DNA of 44,272 nucleotides. It comes from an uncultured Oscillibacter sp. GTDB lineage: Bacteria; Bacillota; Clostridia; Oscillospirales; Oscillospiraceae. The stretch covers positions 1 to 44,272 of the forward strand of contig URKI01000016.1 in the NCBI GenBank assembly GCA_900548505.1, given 5' to 3'. The notes under the pieces are model-generated. The model had not been told where the DNA came from. It searched no databases and worked only from the letters and a program-made list of their open reading frames with translations. Below, piece by piece: positions 15,769 through 23,192 of this stretch (its first letter is position 1; each line of letters starts with the position of its first letter). Made by a program: the position numbers and the translations under genes.

Positions 15769-16030
15769 ACAGACAGAGGGAAAGCCGGTATGTAACGGCG
15801 GTTTGATGTCCGGGGGCGGTGCGGTCGGTTCGGAGCAGCACCGAAGTTCGTATGGGTACCATGTTCTTGACCATCTGACCGCCCACGGAACCGGCCTCGC
15901 GGGAGGTCAGGTGGCCGTTGTAGCCCTCCTTCAGGTTGACGCCGACCTCGGCAGCAGCCTCCATCTTGAACTTGTCCATGGCGGAACGGGCCTCGGGAAC
16001 GTTGATCTTATTGTTGTTCTTGCTAGACAT
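15767..16030 (-). CDS. Alpha/beta-type small acid-soluble spore protein with an unusual C-terminal tail
   Basis: An 87-residue protein whose first about 57 residues are a clear alpha/beta SASP: NVPEARSAMDKFKMEAAAEVG, then NLKEGYNGHLTSREAGSVGGQMVKNM. These proteins coat and protect DNA in dormant spores and are degraded by the GPR protease at germination; here the GPR site reads MEAAAE rather than E-[IF]-A. Family members usually end about ten residues after the GGxMVK motif, whereas this one continues for some 30 unrelated residues rich in Arg and Thr, possibly from an old frameshift or loss of the stop. The start has AAGGAGA upstream. A sigma-G-like promoter lies at 16087-16115. Confidence 0.85.
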   Translation of the reverse strand: MSSKNNNKINVPEARSAMDKFKMEAAAEVGVNLKEGYNGHLTSREAGSVGGQMVKNMVPIRTSVLLRTDRTAPGHQTAVTYRLSLCL

Positions 16031-16086
16031 AATCGTTTCTCCTTTTCATCATAACAAACTGTGCGAATCACTGGGTATCGCGAGCA

Positions 16087-16115
16087 TAGTTTGACTCGAA
16101 GCGTCGGGAATATGC
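16087..16115 (-). promoter_or_regulatory. Sigma-G-like promoter of the SASP gene
   Basis: On the minus strand GCATA (16111-16115) is followed after 17 bases by CAAACTA (16087-16093), 57 bases before the ATG. It is nearly identical to the pair before pdaA (GCATA, CAGACTA). Confidence 0.6.
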
Positions 16116-16187
16116 CGCTTTTTCGCCGGTAAAATTTCTCATTGCGCAAGCGGTCGAGAACTTTCCTGAAAAGGACGCAATTGACTG

Positions 16188-16216
16188 TTGCTCAAATTCC
16201 GCGGCCCATGTATAAT
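16188..16216 (+). promoter_or_regulatory. Sigma-A promoter of the DUF1576 gene
   Basis: TTGCTC (16188-16193) and TATAAT (16211-16216) are 17 bases apart, 47 bases before the TTG start at 16264. Confidence 0.75.
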
Positions 16217-16263
16217 AAAAACAGATAATCAGCCATAGATAATTCCTGGAGGGAGGAACCTCT

Positions 16264-17694
16264 TTGCAAAAGCGAAACCAAATGATTTTTCCGGCGACCA
16301 TCGCCTTTTCCATCGGATTGATGGTGCTGGGACTATTTTTGCAGGACCCGGCGGAGATCCCCATGGGCCTTTACCATATCGTCACCATGCAGGACCTGCT
16401 CATCACCGACTACGTTTACATTGCAGGACCTGGCGCCGCCCTGGTCAACGCGGGATTGGTGACCATCATCTCCATCTGTATCATCAAGTTTTCCGGAGAT
16501 CCCTATAACGGCTTTACCATTGTGGAGATGGGACTGATGGCGGGCTTTTCCCTGTTCGGCAAAAATGTGCTGAACATCTGGCCCATCATCCTGGGCACCT
16601 GGCTTTACGCCAGATACCAGCGGGAGCCCTTTTCCAAGTATGCATCCGTCTCGCTGCTGGCCACGTCCCTTGCGCCTCTGGTGAGCTATATGGCCTTGGG
16701 CAGCATCCACGCCAGCTTGCCCCTGGGCATTCTGGTGGGCATCGTCATCGGCTTTATTCTGCCGTCGCTGTCGGCCTATACCTATAAGATCCAGAACGGC
16801 ATGAACCTCTATAATATGGGATTTGCCTGCGGATTGTTCGCCATGATGGTGGTGCCGGTGCTGACGGCATTCGGTGACAAGCCGGACTCCGTGCTTTACT
16901 GGGCCCAGGGCTACAATGAGAAGTTTTCCATTGTGCTGGGCATTTTGTGCATGGTGCTCATCCTGCTGGGCTTTTTTGCAACGCCTGTTCCGCCCTGGGC
17001 GGTGTGGGCCGGCTACCGGCGTCTGATCTCTACCACCGGCCGGGCACCCAGCGATTATCTGCGTATGTTCGGCGCCGGGCCGGTCATGGTGAACATTGGC
17101 TGTAACGGCATTCTGGGTGTGCTGTTCGTTCTGCTGATTGGCGGCGACCTCAATGGTCCCACCATCGGCGGTATCTTCACCATCATGGGCTTTTCCGCCT
17201 TTGGAAAGCACCCGTTCAACATCATCCCGGTCATGGCGGGTGTGTCCTTGGGCGCATATGGTATGCACTATTCGCCCAACTACCCCTCCTTGCAGCTGGC
17301 AGGTCTGTTCGGCACCACGCTGGCCCCCATCGCCGGACACTTCGGCTGGCCCTTCGGCATTCTGGCGGGCTTCATCCACTCGGCCCTGGTGCTGCAGACC
17401 GGCGGCCCGGTGGCCGGACTGAACCTCTATAACAACGGTTTTTCCGGCGGACTGATCGCCATTGTCCTCTATCCCACCATCACGGCCATCTGGAAGCACC
17501 GGCGGCCCACCCTGCGGGACGAGGACTATTACGACCTGTTTGAGGACAGCGCCCCCATCGATACCTCTTTCTGGCGGACCAGCCGGAAAGAGAGCACGCC
17601 TCACTCCACCCATGAGATGCACTCGCCTGCACTGCGAGACGGCCCCAATTCCCGCATGAAGGACGATGAGCCGGAGAAGTCCGAAATTCCATAA
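16264..17694 (+). CDS. DUF1576 polytopic membrane protein
   Basis: A 476-residue integral membrane protein with about ten to twelve hydrophobic segments and a hydrophilic C-terminal tail of about 60 residues. It matches the DUF1576 family as I know it. The two halves look duplicated: NGFTIVEMGLMAGFSLFGKN near residue 80 parallels NGPTIGGIFTIMGFSAFGKH near 300, and NGMNLYNMGFACG near 180 parallels AGLNLYNNGFSGG near 385. Such an inverted or tandem duplication with GF-NLYN re-entrant-like signatures suggests a transporter or channel, but no substrate is known. The start is TTG with GGAGGGAGG upstream. Confidence 0.75.
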   Translation: MQKRNQMIFPATIAFSIGLMVLGLFLQDPAEIPMGLYHIVTMQDLLITDYVYIAGPGAALVNAGLVTIISICIIKFSGDPYNGFTIVEMGLMAGFSLFGKNVLNIWPIILGTWLYARYQREPFSKYASVSLLATSLAPLVSYMALGSIHASLPLGILVGIVIGFILPSLSAYTYKIQNGMNLYNMGFACGLFAMMVVPVLTAFGDKPDSVLYWAQGYNEKFSIVLGILCMVLILLGFFATPVPPWAVWAGYRRLISTTGRAPSDYLRMFGAGPVMVNIGCNGILGVLFVLLIGGDLNGPTIGGIFTIMGFSAFGKHPFNIIPVMAGVSLGAYGMHYSPNYPSLQLAGLFGTTLAPIAGHFGWPFGILAGFIHSALVLQTGGPVAGLNLYNNGFSGGLIAIVLYPTITAIWKHRRPTLRDEDYYDLFEDSAPIDTSFWRTSRKESTPHSTHEMHSPALRDGPNSRMKDDEPEKSEIP

Positions 17695-17701
17695 ACGGTG
17701 C

Positions 17702-17737
17702 AAAAAGCCGCTGCCCGGCCCGGGCGGTGGCTTTTTT
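17702..17737 (+). terminator. Intrinsic terminator of the DUF1576 gene
   Basis: AAAAGCCGCTGCCCGG pairs, with G-T wobbles, to CCGGGCGGTGGC and is followed by six T. Confidence 0.8.
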
Positions 17738-17751
17738 GTGGAAAGATCCGC

Positions 17752-17780
17752 TTGCTTTTTCCGGCTCCCTGTGGTATATT
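17752..17780 (+). promoter_or_regulatory. Sigma-A promoter of the metal-binding lipoprotein gene
   Basis: TTGCTT (17752-17757) and TATATT (17775-17780) are 17 bases apart. A Fur-like box begins eight bases downstream, over the likely transcription start. Confidence 0.75.
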
Positions 17781-17787
17781 GTGCAAC

Positions 17788-17802
17788 TGAAAACGATTCT
17801 CA
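17788..17802 (+). promoter_or_regulatory. Fur-family operator (7-1-7 type)
   Basis: TGAAAACGATTCTCA matches the TGATAAT-N-ATTATCA Fur consensus at 11 of 14 positions and is flanked by AA and AATT. Its place over the start site predicts repression by metal-loaded Fur or Zur. Confidence 0.6.
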
Positions 17803-17820
17803 AATTAGGAGGAATAACAG

Positions 17821-18786
17821 TTGTTGAAAAAGGGATTCTGCTTGCTGATGCTGTGCGCCCTGCTGCTGACCGGCTGCGGTGCCAAAGAGAGCGCGGAACA
17901 GACGGAAGAAGGGGAAAAGACGCTGAAGATCGTGGCGACGGTGTTTCCCGCTTACGATTTCGCCCGCACCTGCGGCGGGGAGGACGTGGAGGTGACACTG
18001 CTGCTGCCGCCGGGCACGGAGAGCCATTCCTATGAGCCCACGCCGGCGGACATTCTGGCGGTGCAGGAGTGCGACCTCTTCTTGTACCTGGGCGGCGCGT
18101 CCGACGCCTGGGTGGATACCATCCTCTCGGCGGCGGAGCCTACCGGCCGCACGCTCAAGCTCATGGACTGCGTGGATCTTCTGGAGGAAGAGACCGTGGA
18201 GGGCATGGAGGAAGAGAAGCATGACCATGACCACGAGGAAGAGCTGGGCCAGGTCAAGGAGTATGACGAGCATGTGTGGACCTCTCCCCGGAACGCTGCC
18301 CAGATCGTCCGGGACATTGTGGACGTGATGGGAGAGCTGGCGCCGGAGAGCGCCGAGGCGTTCCGCACTCGGGGTGAGGCGTACGCCGAACAGATCGAGG
18401 TGCTGAATCAGCAGTTCCGGGACTTTTTCGACTCCCTGCCCAGCCGGACCATCGTCTTTGGCGACCGCTTCCCCCTGCGCTACTTTGCCGAGGAGTACGA
18501 TCTGGACTACTACGCCGCCTTCCCCGGCTGCAGCACCCAGACGGAGCCCTCTGCCGCAACCATCGCCTTTTTGACCGACAAGGTGCGCGACGAACATATC
18601 TCCACCGTGTGGTATATCGAGTTTTCCAACCACCTGGTGGCGGACAGCATCGCTGAGGCCACCGGCACGAAAACCGCCATGTTCCATACCTGCCACAATG
18701 TCTCCCAGGAGGAAATGGACAGCGGTGCCACCTACCTTTCCCTGATGGAGGGGAACCTGGAGACCCTGCGGGCCAACCTGCCGTAA
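17821..18786 (+). CDS. Metal ABC transporter substrate-binding lipoprotein (ZnuA/TroA-like)
   Basis: A 321-residue lipoprotein with lipobox LLTGC (lipidated Cys19). The TroA/ZnuA cluster-9 fold is shown by PPGTESHSYEPTPADI (metal His), an acidic His-rich loop KHDHDHEEE near residues 122-132, DEHVWTSPRNA (second metal His), FGDRFPLRYFAEEY and a final TKTAMFHTC region. The His-rich loop is typical of zinc binders, while manganese or iron remain possible. The start is TTG at 17821 with AGGAGG upstream. No permease or ATPase gene follows, so the lipoprotein must feed a transporter encoded elsewhere. Control by a Fur/Zur protein is indicated by the box at 17788. Confidence 0.88.
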   Translation: MLKKGFCLLMLCALLLTGCGAKESAEQTEEGEKTLKIVATVFPAYDFARTCGGEDVEVTLLLPPGTESHSYEPTPADILAVQECDLFLYLGGASDAWVDTILSAAEPTGRTLKLMDCVDLLEEETVEGMEEEKHDHDHEEELGQVKEYDEHVWTSPRNAAQIVRDIVDVMGELAPESAEAFRTRGEAYAEQIEVLNQQFRDFFDSLPSRTIVFGDRFPLRYFAEEYDLDYYAAFPGCSTQTEPSAATIAFLTDKVRDEHISTVWYIEFSNHLVADSIAEATGTKTAMFHTCHNVSQEEMDSGATYLSLMEGNLETLRANLP

Positions 18787-18790
18787 GCGG

Positions 18791-18819
18791 TTGCGCCCGG
18801 CGGCGGAATCTGGTATGCT
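18791..18819 (+). promoter_or_regulatory. Promoter of the 106-residue gene and the aldolase
   Basis: TTGCGC (18791-18796) and TATGCT (18814-18819) are 17 bases apart, 24 bases before the GTG at 18844. Confidence 0.6.
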
Positions 18820-18843
18820 GGAGGAACGGAGGAGGGATGCCCC

Positions 18844-19164
18844 GTGGAGGGGAAGTTTGACTTTTTGAATCTGCAGTTTTTTACCAAGGCGTCGGTGTAT
18901 CCCGGCAGCATCGGCACCTTTCGCTACCGCTTCCAGCGCACCGGCTGGATGAACGACGGCACCATCCAGGTGTGGGTGTATGAGAACATCAGCTTCGAGC
19001 TGGCCCAGGACGTGGAGACGGAGACCTTCCCCTGGACGGAGGAGGGCGTGGAGGCCATCCGGGCATGGCTGACGGAAAAGCTGGAGACCCGGGGCAGCGA
19101 GCCCTATCGGATTTGGGCTGGTAACCATGTGCGGGACGGAAAGAGCGAGGAGGCAAAGGCATGA
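18844..19164 (+). CDS. Uncharacterised 106-residue protein coupled to an HpcH/HpaI aldolase
   Basis: No family recognised. The protein is soluble and aromatic-rich, with an N-terminal FDFLNLQFF segment, a beta-rich centre (TFRYRFQRTG, IQVWVYENISFEL) and a C-terminal helix (EEGVEAIRAWLTEKLE). The start is GTG with GGAGGAGGG upstream. Its stop overlaps the aldolase start by four bases (ATGA), so the two are translationally coupled and probably share a function. Confidence 0.7.
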   Translation: MEGKFDFLNLQFFTKASVYPGSIGTFRYRFQRTGWMNDGTIQVWVYENISFELAQDVETETFPWTEEGVEAIRAWLTEKLETRGSEPYRIWAGNHVRDGKSEEAKA

Positions 19165-19940
19165 ACAATCTGCTGCGGGAAAAGCTTTTGCAGGGCGGAC
19201 ACGCCCTGGGCACCTTTTATGAGCTGGGCGGCATCGCCGCGGCCCAGTGCATCGGCATCGCCGGCATGGACTTTGCCATTGTGGATACGGAGCACGGCCC
19301 CGCCGATGTGGAGAGCGCCCTGACCGCCATCACGGCCCTGTCTGCCCGGAACTGCACGCCCCTGGTGCGGGTGAAGGATGTGACCCGTCCGTCGGTTCTG
19401 AAGATGCTGGACGTGGGCGCCCGTGGACTGGTGGTGCCGGACGTGCAGACGGTGGACGAGGTGCGGCGCCTGGTGGAGTACGCCAAGTACTACCCCCTGG
19501 GCCGCCGGGGCTTTGCGCCCACCCTCTCCGGCGGCTACGGCTTTGACCCGGAGTGCGCGGATACGGCGGGCTATTTTGCCCACTGCAACCGGGAGACCAT
19601 GCTCATTCCCCAGTGTGAGACCCTGGGCGCTCTGGAGCATATCGAGGAGATCACCGCCATGGAGGGCGTGGACGGCATTTTTGTGGGCCCCTACGATCTG
19701 TCCGTGGCGTTGGGTAAGCCTGCCCAGATGGATGACCCGGACCTGCAGGCGGCCATCGACCGGGTGCTTGCGGCCTGCAAAAAGCACGGCAAGTGCGCCA
19801 TGATCTACGCCGGGGACGCTGCTGCGTCTGCCGCCTTCTTCCGGCGCGGCTTTGACTGCGTGGCCTGCGGCATGGATTCCATTTTCCTCATCCAGGCACT
19901 GCGGACGCTCAAAGCCGATGTGGAGGAGCAGATGGGCTAA
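19161..19940 (+). CDS. HpcH/HpaI-family aldolase (2-keto-3-deoxy-acid type)
   Basis: A 259-residue class II aldolase of the HpcH/HpaI/YfaU family, which splits 2-keto-hydroxy acids into pyruvate and an aldehyde with a divalent metal. Family motifs are present: GTFYELGG, IVDTEHGPAD, LVRVKD, VVPDVQTVDEV, the Arg-rich YYPLGRRGFAP loop, MLIPQCET (metal Glu) and GVDGIFVGPYDLSVALG. The length is standard. The physiological substrate cannot be read from the sequence, and no sugar-acid pathway genes are adjacent. It is coupled to the upstream 106-residue gene and followed by a strong terminator. Confidence 0.88.
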   Translation: MNNLLREKLLQGGHALGTFYELGGIAAAQCIGIAGMDFAIVDTEHGPADVESALTAITALSARNCTPLVRVKDVTRPSVLKMLDVGARGLVVPDVQTVDEVRRLVEYAKYYPLGRRGFAPTLSGGYGFDPECADTAGYFAHCNRETMLIPQCETLGALEHIEEITAMEGVDGIFVGPYDLSVALGKPAQMDDPDLQAAIDRVLAACKKHGKCAMIYAGDAAASAAFFRRGFDCVACGMDSIFLIQALRTLKADVEEQMG

Positions 19941-19960
19941 GGCCACTGCTTAAACGATGA

Positions 19961-19993
19961 AAAAAGCCTGTCCCAATCGGGACAGGCTTTTTT
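19961..19993 (+). terminator. Intrinsic terminator, both directions
   Basis: A perfect AAAAAGCCTGTCCC hairpin around AATC with six to seven A and T on either side, between the convergent aldolase and fhs genes. Confidence 0.92.
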
Positions 19994-20008
19994 GTATGCA
20001 GGGGACAA

Positions 20009-21682
20009 TCAGAACAGGCCGCTGATCTTGCCGTTTTCGTCCACGTCGATCTTTTCGGCGGCGGGCACCTTGGGAAGACCCGGCATGGTCATGATATCGC
20101 CGGTAAGGGCCACCAGGAACCCGGCGCCGGCAGAGACCTTTAGATTTCGCACAGTGATGGTGAAGCCGGTGGGAGCGCCCAGCAGAGTGGCGTCGTCGGA
20201 GAAGGAATACTGGGTCTTGGCCATGCACACGGGCAGATGGTCAAAGCCCAGAGCCGTCAGCTCGGCGGCCTGCTTGCGGGCGGCGGGGGTCAGCACCACG
20301 CCGTCGGCCCGGTAGACGCGGCGGGCGATGGCGTCCAGCTTATCCTCGATAGTGCCGTCCAGCTCATAGGCGTAGTGGAAGTCGCCGGGGGTCTCGCAAA
20401 GGCGCATGACCTCCCGGGCCAGGGCCATGCCGCCCTCGCCGCCCTTGGCCCACACCTCGCTGAGAGCCACGTTGACGCCCAGAGCCCGGCAGCGGTCCTC
20501 CACCAGCTTCAGCTCCGCATCGGTGTCAGTGGGGAAGGCGTTGATGGCCACCACGCAGGGAAGACCATAGACCTTCGTGATGTTCTCCACGTGCCGCAGC
20601 AGGTTGGGCAGGCCCTTTTCCAGAGCCTCCAGGTTCTCCGTGTTCAGCTCCGCCTTGGGCACGCCGCCGTGGTTTTTCAGTGCCCGCACGGTGGCTACCA
20701 CCACCACGGCGGAGGGAGTGAGGCCCGCAAAGCGGCACTTGATGTCCAGGAATTTCTCGGCGCCCAGGTCCGCGCCGAAGCCTGCCTCCGTGATGGCGTA
20801 GTCAGCGAGGCGCATGGCCATGCGGGTGGCCATGACGGAGTTGCAGCCATGGGCGATGTTGGCGAAGGGGCCGCCGTGGATGAAGGCGGGAGTGCCCTCC
20901 AGGGTCTGCACCAGGTTGGGCTTGAGGGCGTCCTTGAGCAGCGCGGCCATGGCGCCCTCGGCCTTGAGGTCGTGGGCGGTGACGGGACGGCCGTCGTAGC
21001 CGTAGCCCACGATGATCCGGGCCAGGCGGGCTTTCAGGTCCATCAGGTCGCTGGAAAGGCACAGCACGGCCATGATCTCGCTGGCCACGGTGATGTCAAA
21101 GCCGTCCTCACGGGGACAGCCGTTGACCCGGCCGCCCAGGCCGTCCACGATATTCCGCAGCTGCCGGTCATTCATATCCACGCAGCGGCGCCAGGTGATG
21201 CGCTTAGGATCGATCCCCAGGGCGTTGCCCTGCTGGATGTGGTTGTCCAGCATAGCAGCCAGCAGGTTGTTGGCCGCGCCGATGGCGTGGAAATCTCCGG
21301 TGAAGTGGAGGTTAATGTCCTCCATGGGGATCACCTGAGCCCAGCCGCCGCCGGCGGCGCCGCCCTTGACGCCGAACACGGGGCCCATGGAGGGCTCCCG
21401 CAGTGCCACCATGGCGTTCTGGCCCAAACGGCGCAGGCCGTCCGCAAGACCCACGGTAGTGGTGGTCTTGCCCTCGCCGGCGGGGGTGGGGTTGATGGCG
21501 GTCACCAGTACCAGCTTGCCCTCCGGCCGCTCCACCTCCCGCAAAAGGCGGTAGTCTACCTTGGCCTTGTAGTTTCCGTAGAGTTCCAGATACTGCTCGT
21601 CCACCCCGGCGGTGCGGGCGATGGCGGTGATGGGCTGGGGCGTGCAGGACTGAGCGATCTCAATATCAGACAGGATCTTCAT
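20009..21682 (-). CDS. fhs: Formate--tetrahydrofolate ligase
   Basis: A 557-residue enzyme joining formate and tetrahydrofolate with ATP to give 10-formyl-THF. The P-loop reads TPAGEGKTTTT (66-76), and GPVFGVKGGAAGGG, HFTGDFHAIGAANN and a C-terminal ALTGDIMTMPGLPK are typical of Fhs. The length is that of the clostridial enzyme. The start has GGAGG eight bases upstream. The gene is monocistronic here, but glyA and the 5-formyl-THF cyclo-ligase elsewhere in the window handle the same folate pool. It can serve purine synthesis or the Wood-Ljungdahl methyl branch; the window cannot decide. Confidence 0.96.
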   Translation of the reverse strand: MKILSDIEIAQSCTPQPITAIARTAGVDEQYLELYGNYKAKVDYRLLREVERPEGKLVLVTAINPTPAGEGKTTTTVGLADGLRRLGQNAMVALREPSMGPVFGVKGGAAGGGWAQVIPMEDINLHFTGDFHAIGAANNLLAAMLDNHIQQGNALGIDPKRITWRRCVDMNDRQLRNIVDGLGGRVNGCPREDGFDITVASEIMAVLCLSSDLMDLKARLARIIVGYGYDGRPVTAHDLKAEGAMAALLKDALKPNLVQTLEGTPAFIHGGPFANIAHGCNSVMATRMAMRLADYAITEAGFGADLGAEKFLDIKCRFAGLTPSAVVVVATVRALKNHGGVPKAELNTENLEALEKGLPNLLRHVENITKVYGLPCVVAINAFPTDTDAELKLVEDRCRALGVNVALSEVWAKGGEGGMALAREVMRLCETPGDFHYAYELDGTIEDKLDAIARRVYRADGVVLTPAARKQAAELTALGFDHLPVCMAKTQYSFSDDATLLGAPTGFTITVRNLKVSAGAGFLVALTGDIMTMPGLPKVPAAEKIDVDENGKISGLF

Positions 21683-21736
21683 GACGGCCTCCTTTTAGAT
21701 TGGTTCCCTGAAAAGGTATGACTTCACAACGATAAA

Positions 21737-21765
21737 ACTATACCACGCCCGGCTGGAAATGGGAA
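21737..21765 (-). promoter_or_regulatory. Probable promoter of fhs
   Basis: On the minus strand TTCCCA (21760-21765) and TATAGT (21737-21742) are 17 bases apart, 55 bases before the ATG. Confidence 0.5.
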
Positions 21766-21840
21766 GTGGGCCGGAGAAAACCGGCTCTTATTTTTTTATG
21801 GGAAAACCATAAGCAAAGCTAATATTAAAAACGGCGGCAT

Positions 21841-21871
21841 AAATACAGCCGGACGCCATCAGGCGTCCGGC
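21841..21871 (-). terminator. Hairpin after the monooxygenase-like gene
   Basis: GCCGGACGCC (21848-21857) and GGCGTCCGGC (21862-21871) form a perfect 10-bp stem around ATCA. Downstream on the minus strand the tail TGTATTTAT is only moderately T-rich. Confidence 0.6.
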
Positions 21872-21877
21872 CAGGGA

Positions 21878-22162
21878 TCAGTGGTCGAATTTGTCGATGG
21901 TGACGGACTGGCACAGCTCCGCTTTCAGCACCTGCAGCTGGGCAAAGCGCTCCGTCTGGCAGTGGAGCTGCTGGAGCTCGGGGCTGTCCCAGCTTTCCAC
22001 CAGCAGCAGTACGTCGGGGTCCTGGGCATCGAAGAAGTAGTCGTACTTCCGGTTGCCCGCCTCCCGGATGGAGTTTTCCCGGACGCCCAGCTCTGTCAGG
22101 GCCCTGAAGAATTCGTCCCGTTTTCCGGGCTTGGTGCGGTAGGTCACGTTCCAGGTCAGCAT
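21878..22162 (-). CDS. ABM-domain (antibiotic-biosynthesis-monooxygenase-like) small protein
   Basis: A 94-residue single-domain protein of the ABM ferredoxin-like fold. It shows the usual sequence VTYRTKPGKRDEFFRAL, a YDYFFDAQDPD strand pair and LLLVESWDSPELQQLH, as in YgiN-type quinol monooxygenases. Members range from cofactor-free oxygenases to proteins of unknown function, so no reaction is assigned. The ATG at 22162 overlaps the end of the pseudouridine synthase gene by seven bases, so it is translated as part of the same transcript. A hairpin terminator follows. Confidence 0.8.
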   Translation of the reverse strand: MLTWNVTYRTKPGKRDEFFRALTELGVRENSIREAGNRKYDYFFDAQDPDVLLLVESWDSPELQQLHCQTERFAQLQVLKAELCQSVTIDKFDH

Positions 22163-23076
22163 GGTGAAGATTCCTCCCTATGTTCGTTATATTCGCCCAC
22201 CAGCCGGGCCATGTCTTCCGGCAGCGGGGCAGTCAGTGACAAAAGCGCGCCAGTTACCGGATGCACCAGGCGCAGTGCGCAGGCGTGAAGGGCTGGGCGG
22301 GGAATAAGGGCGGTGTCCTCCGTGCCGTAGAGCCAGTCTCCGGCCAGAGGGTGGCCAATGGAGGCCATGTGTAGCCGGAGCTGGTGGGTGCGCCCGGTCT
22401 GGGGCACCAGCTTCACAAGGCTCAGCCCGTCCTGGCTGGAGAGCACCTGATAGTGGGACACGGCGGCGGCGCCGTCGGGCCGGACCATGCGGCGGATGGC
22501 GGAGTCCGGGTCCCGGCCGATAGGGGCGTCGATGGTGCCCGCGGGGGGCTCAGGACAGCCCAGGCAGATGCCCCGGTACTCCCGGTAGAACCGCTCCGTG
22601 TGGAGCTGCCGGCGCAGCAGGTCATGGACGTAGCCGCTCTTGGCCACCACCATAAGGCCGGTGGTGCCCTTGTCCAGCCGGTTGACAGAGTGGAAGATAA
22701 AGTCCCGGCCCCGGGTATAGGCCAGGGCGCCCGCTACGGTGGGGGTATCCGGCAGGAAGTTGGAGGCGTGAGCGGTCATGCCGGCGGGCTTGTTCACCAC
22801 CAGCAGGTGCCCGTCCTCCCAGACCACGGGAAGCGGCCAGTTGCCCGGCGTGGGCAGTACCTTTGGGGGACGGTGGTCGCCGGTCTCCACGGTCAGCACG
22901 TCCCCGGCATGAACGATGTCCACCGTGCGGGCGTGGCTGCCGTTGAGCAAGATGCCGTTTTCGGTTCGGGTCAGCCGGGCCACGGCGTGGGTGGAAAAGT
23001 GCAGTCCGGCCTTTAAAATGTGACGGACGGTGGTGCCGTCCTCCTGGGGCTGGATGATGCGGGTGATGGTTTCCAA
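22156..23076 (-). CDS. RluA/RluD-family pseudouridine synthase
   Basis: A 306-residue RNA pseudouridine synthase. An N-terminal S4-like segment (TTVRHILKAGLHFSTHAVARL) leads into the catalytic domain, with VVNKPAGMTAHAS, the catalytic aspartate in NRLDKGTTGL (about Asp135) and LVPQTGRTHQLRLHM. The exact uridine target in rRNA or tRNA cannot be told. I prefer TTG at 23076, which has AAGGGGG seven bases upstream; the in-frame ATG at 23127 has no ribosome-binding site and adds residues not seen in the family. Downstream it overlaps the ABM-domain gene. Confidence 0.88.
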   Translation of the reverse strand: METITRIIQPQEDGTTVRHILKAGLHFSTHAVARLTRTENGILLNGSHARTVDIVHAGDVLTVETGDHRPPKVLPTPGNWPLPVVWEDGHLLVVNKPAGMTAHASNFLPDTPTVAGALAYTRGRDFIFHSVNRLDKGTTGLMVVAKSGYVHDLLRRQLHTERFYREYRGICLGCPEPPAGTIDAPIGRDPDSAIRRMVRPDGAAAVSHYQVLSSQDGLSLVKLVPQTGRTHQLRLHMASIGHPLAGDWLYGTEDTALIPRPALHACALRLVHPVTGALLSLTAPLPEDMARLVGEYNEHREESSPC

Positions 23077-23147
23077 GGGCGCGCCCCCTTTCTTCCTCCA
23101 CAATAACACATCATCAGAACTTTGCATAGCAAAATCGTCGGGAATGT

Positions 23148-23164
23148 GATAAAATACTTTTATC
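23148..23164. promoter_or_regulatory. 17-bp palindrome in the divergent rluA-ABC-F spacer
   Basis: GATAAAA-TAC-TTTTATC is a perfect inverted repeat just before the ABC-F gene, covering a TAAAAT that could be its -10. It may be an operator; no cognate regulator is suggested. Confidence 0.4.
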
Positions 23165-23192
23165 TATGCAATCCAACCAGAGGAGGAACTCC

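Noticed and set aside
20237..21721. Long open frame opposite fhs (and similar ones opposite glyA, ABC-F and lysA)
   Set aside because: The sense strands encode textbook enzymes with all motifs; the antisense frames lack start signals and domains.
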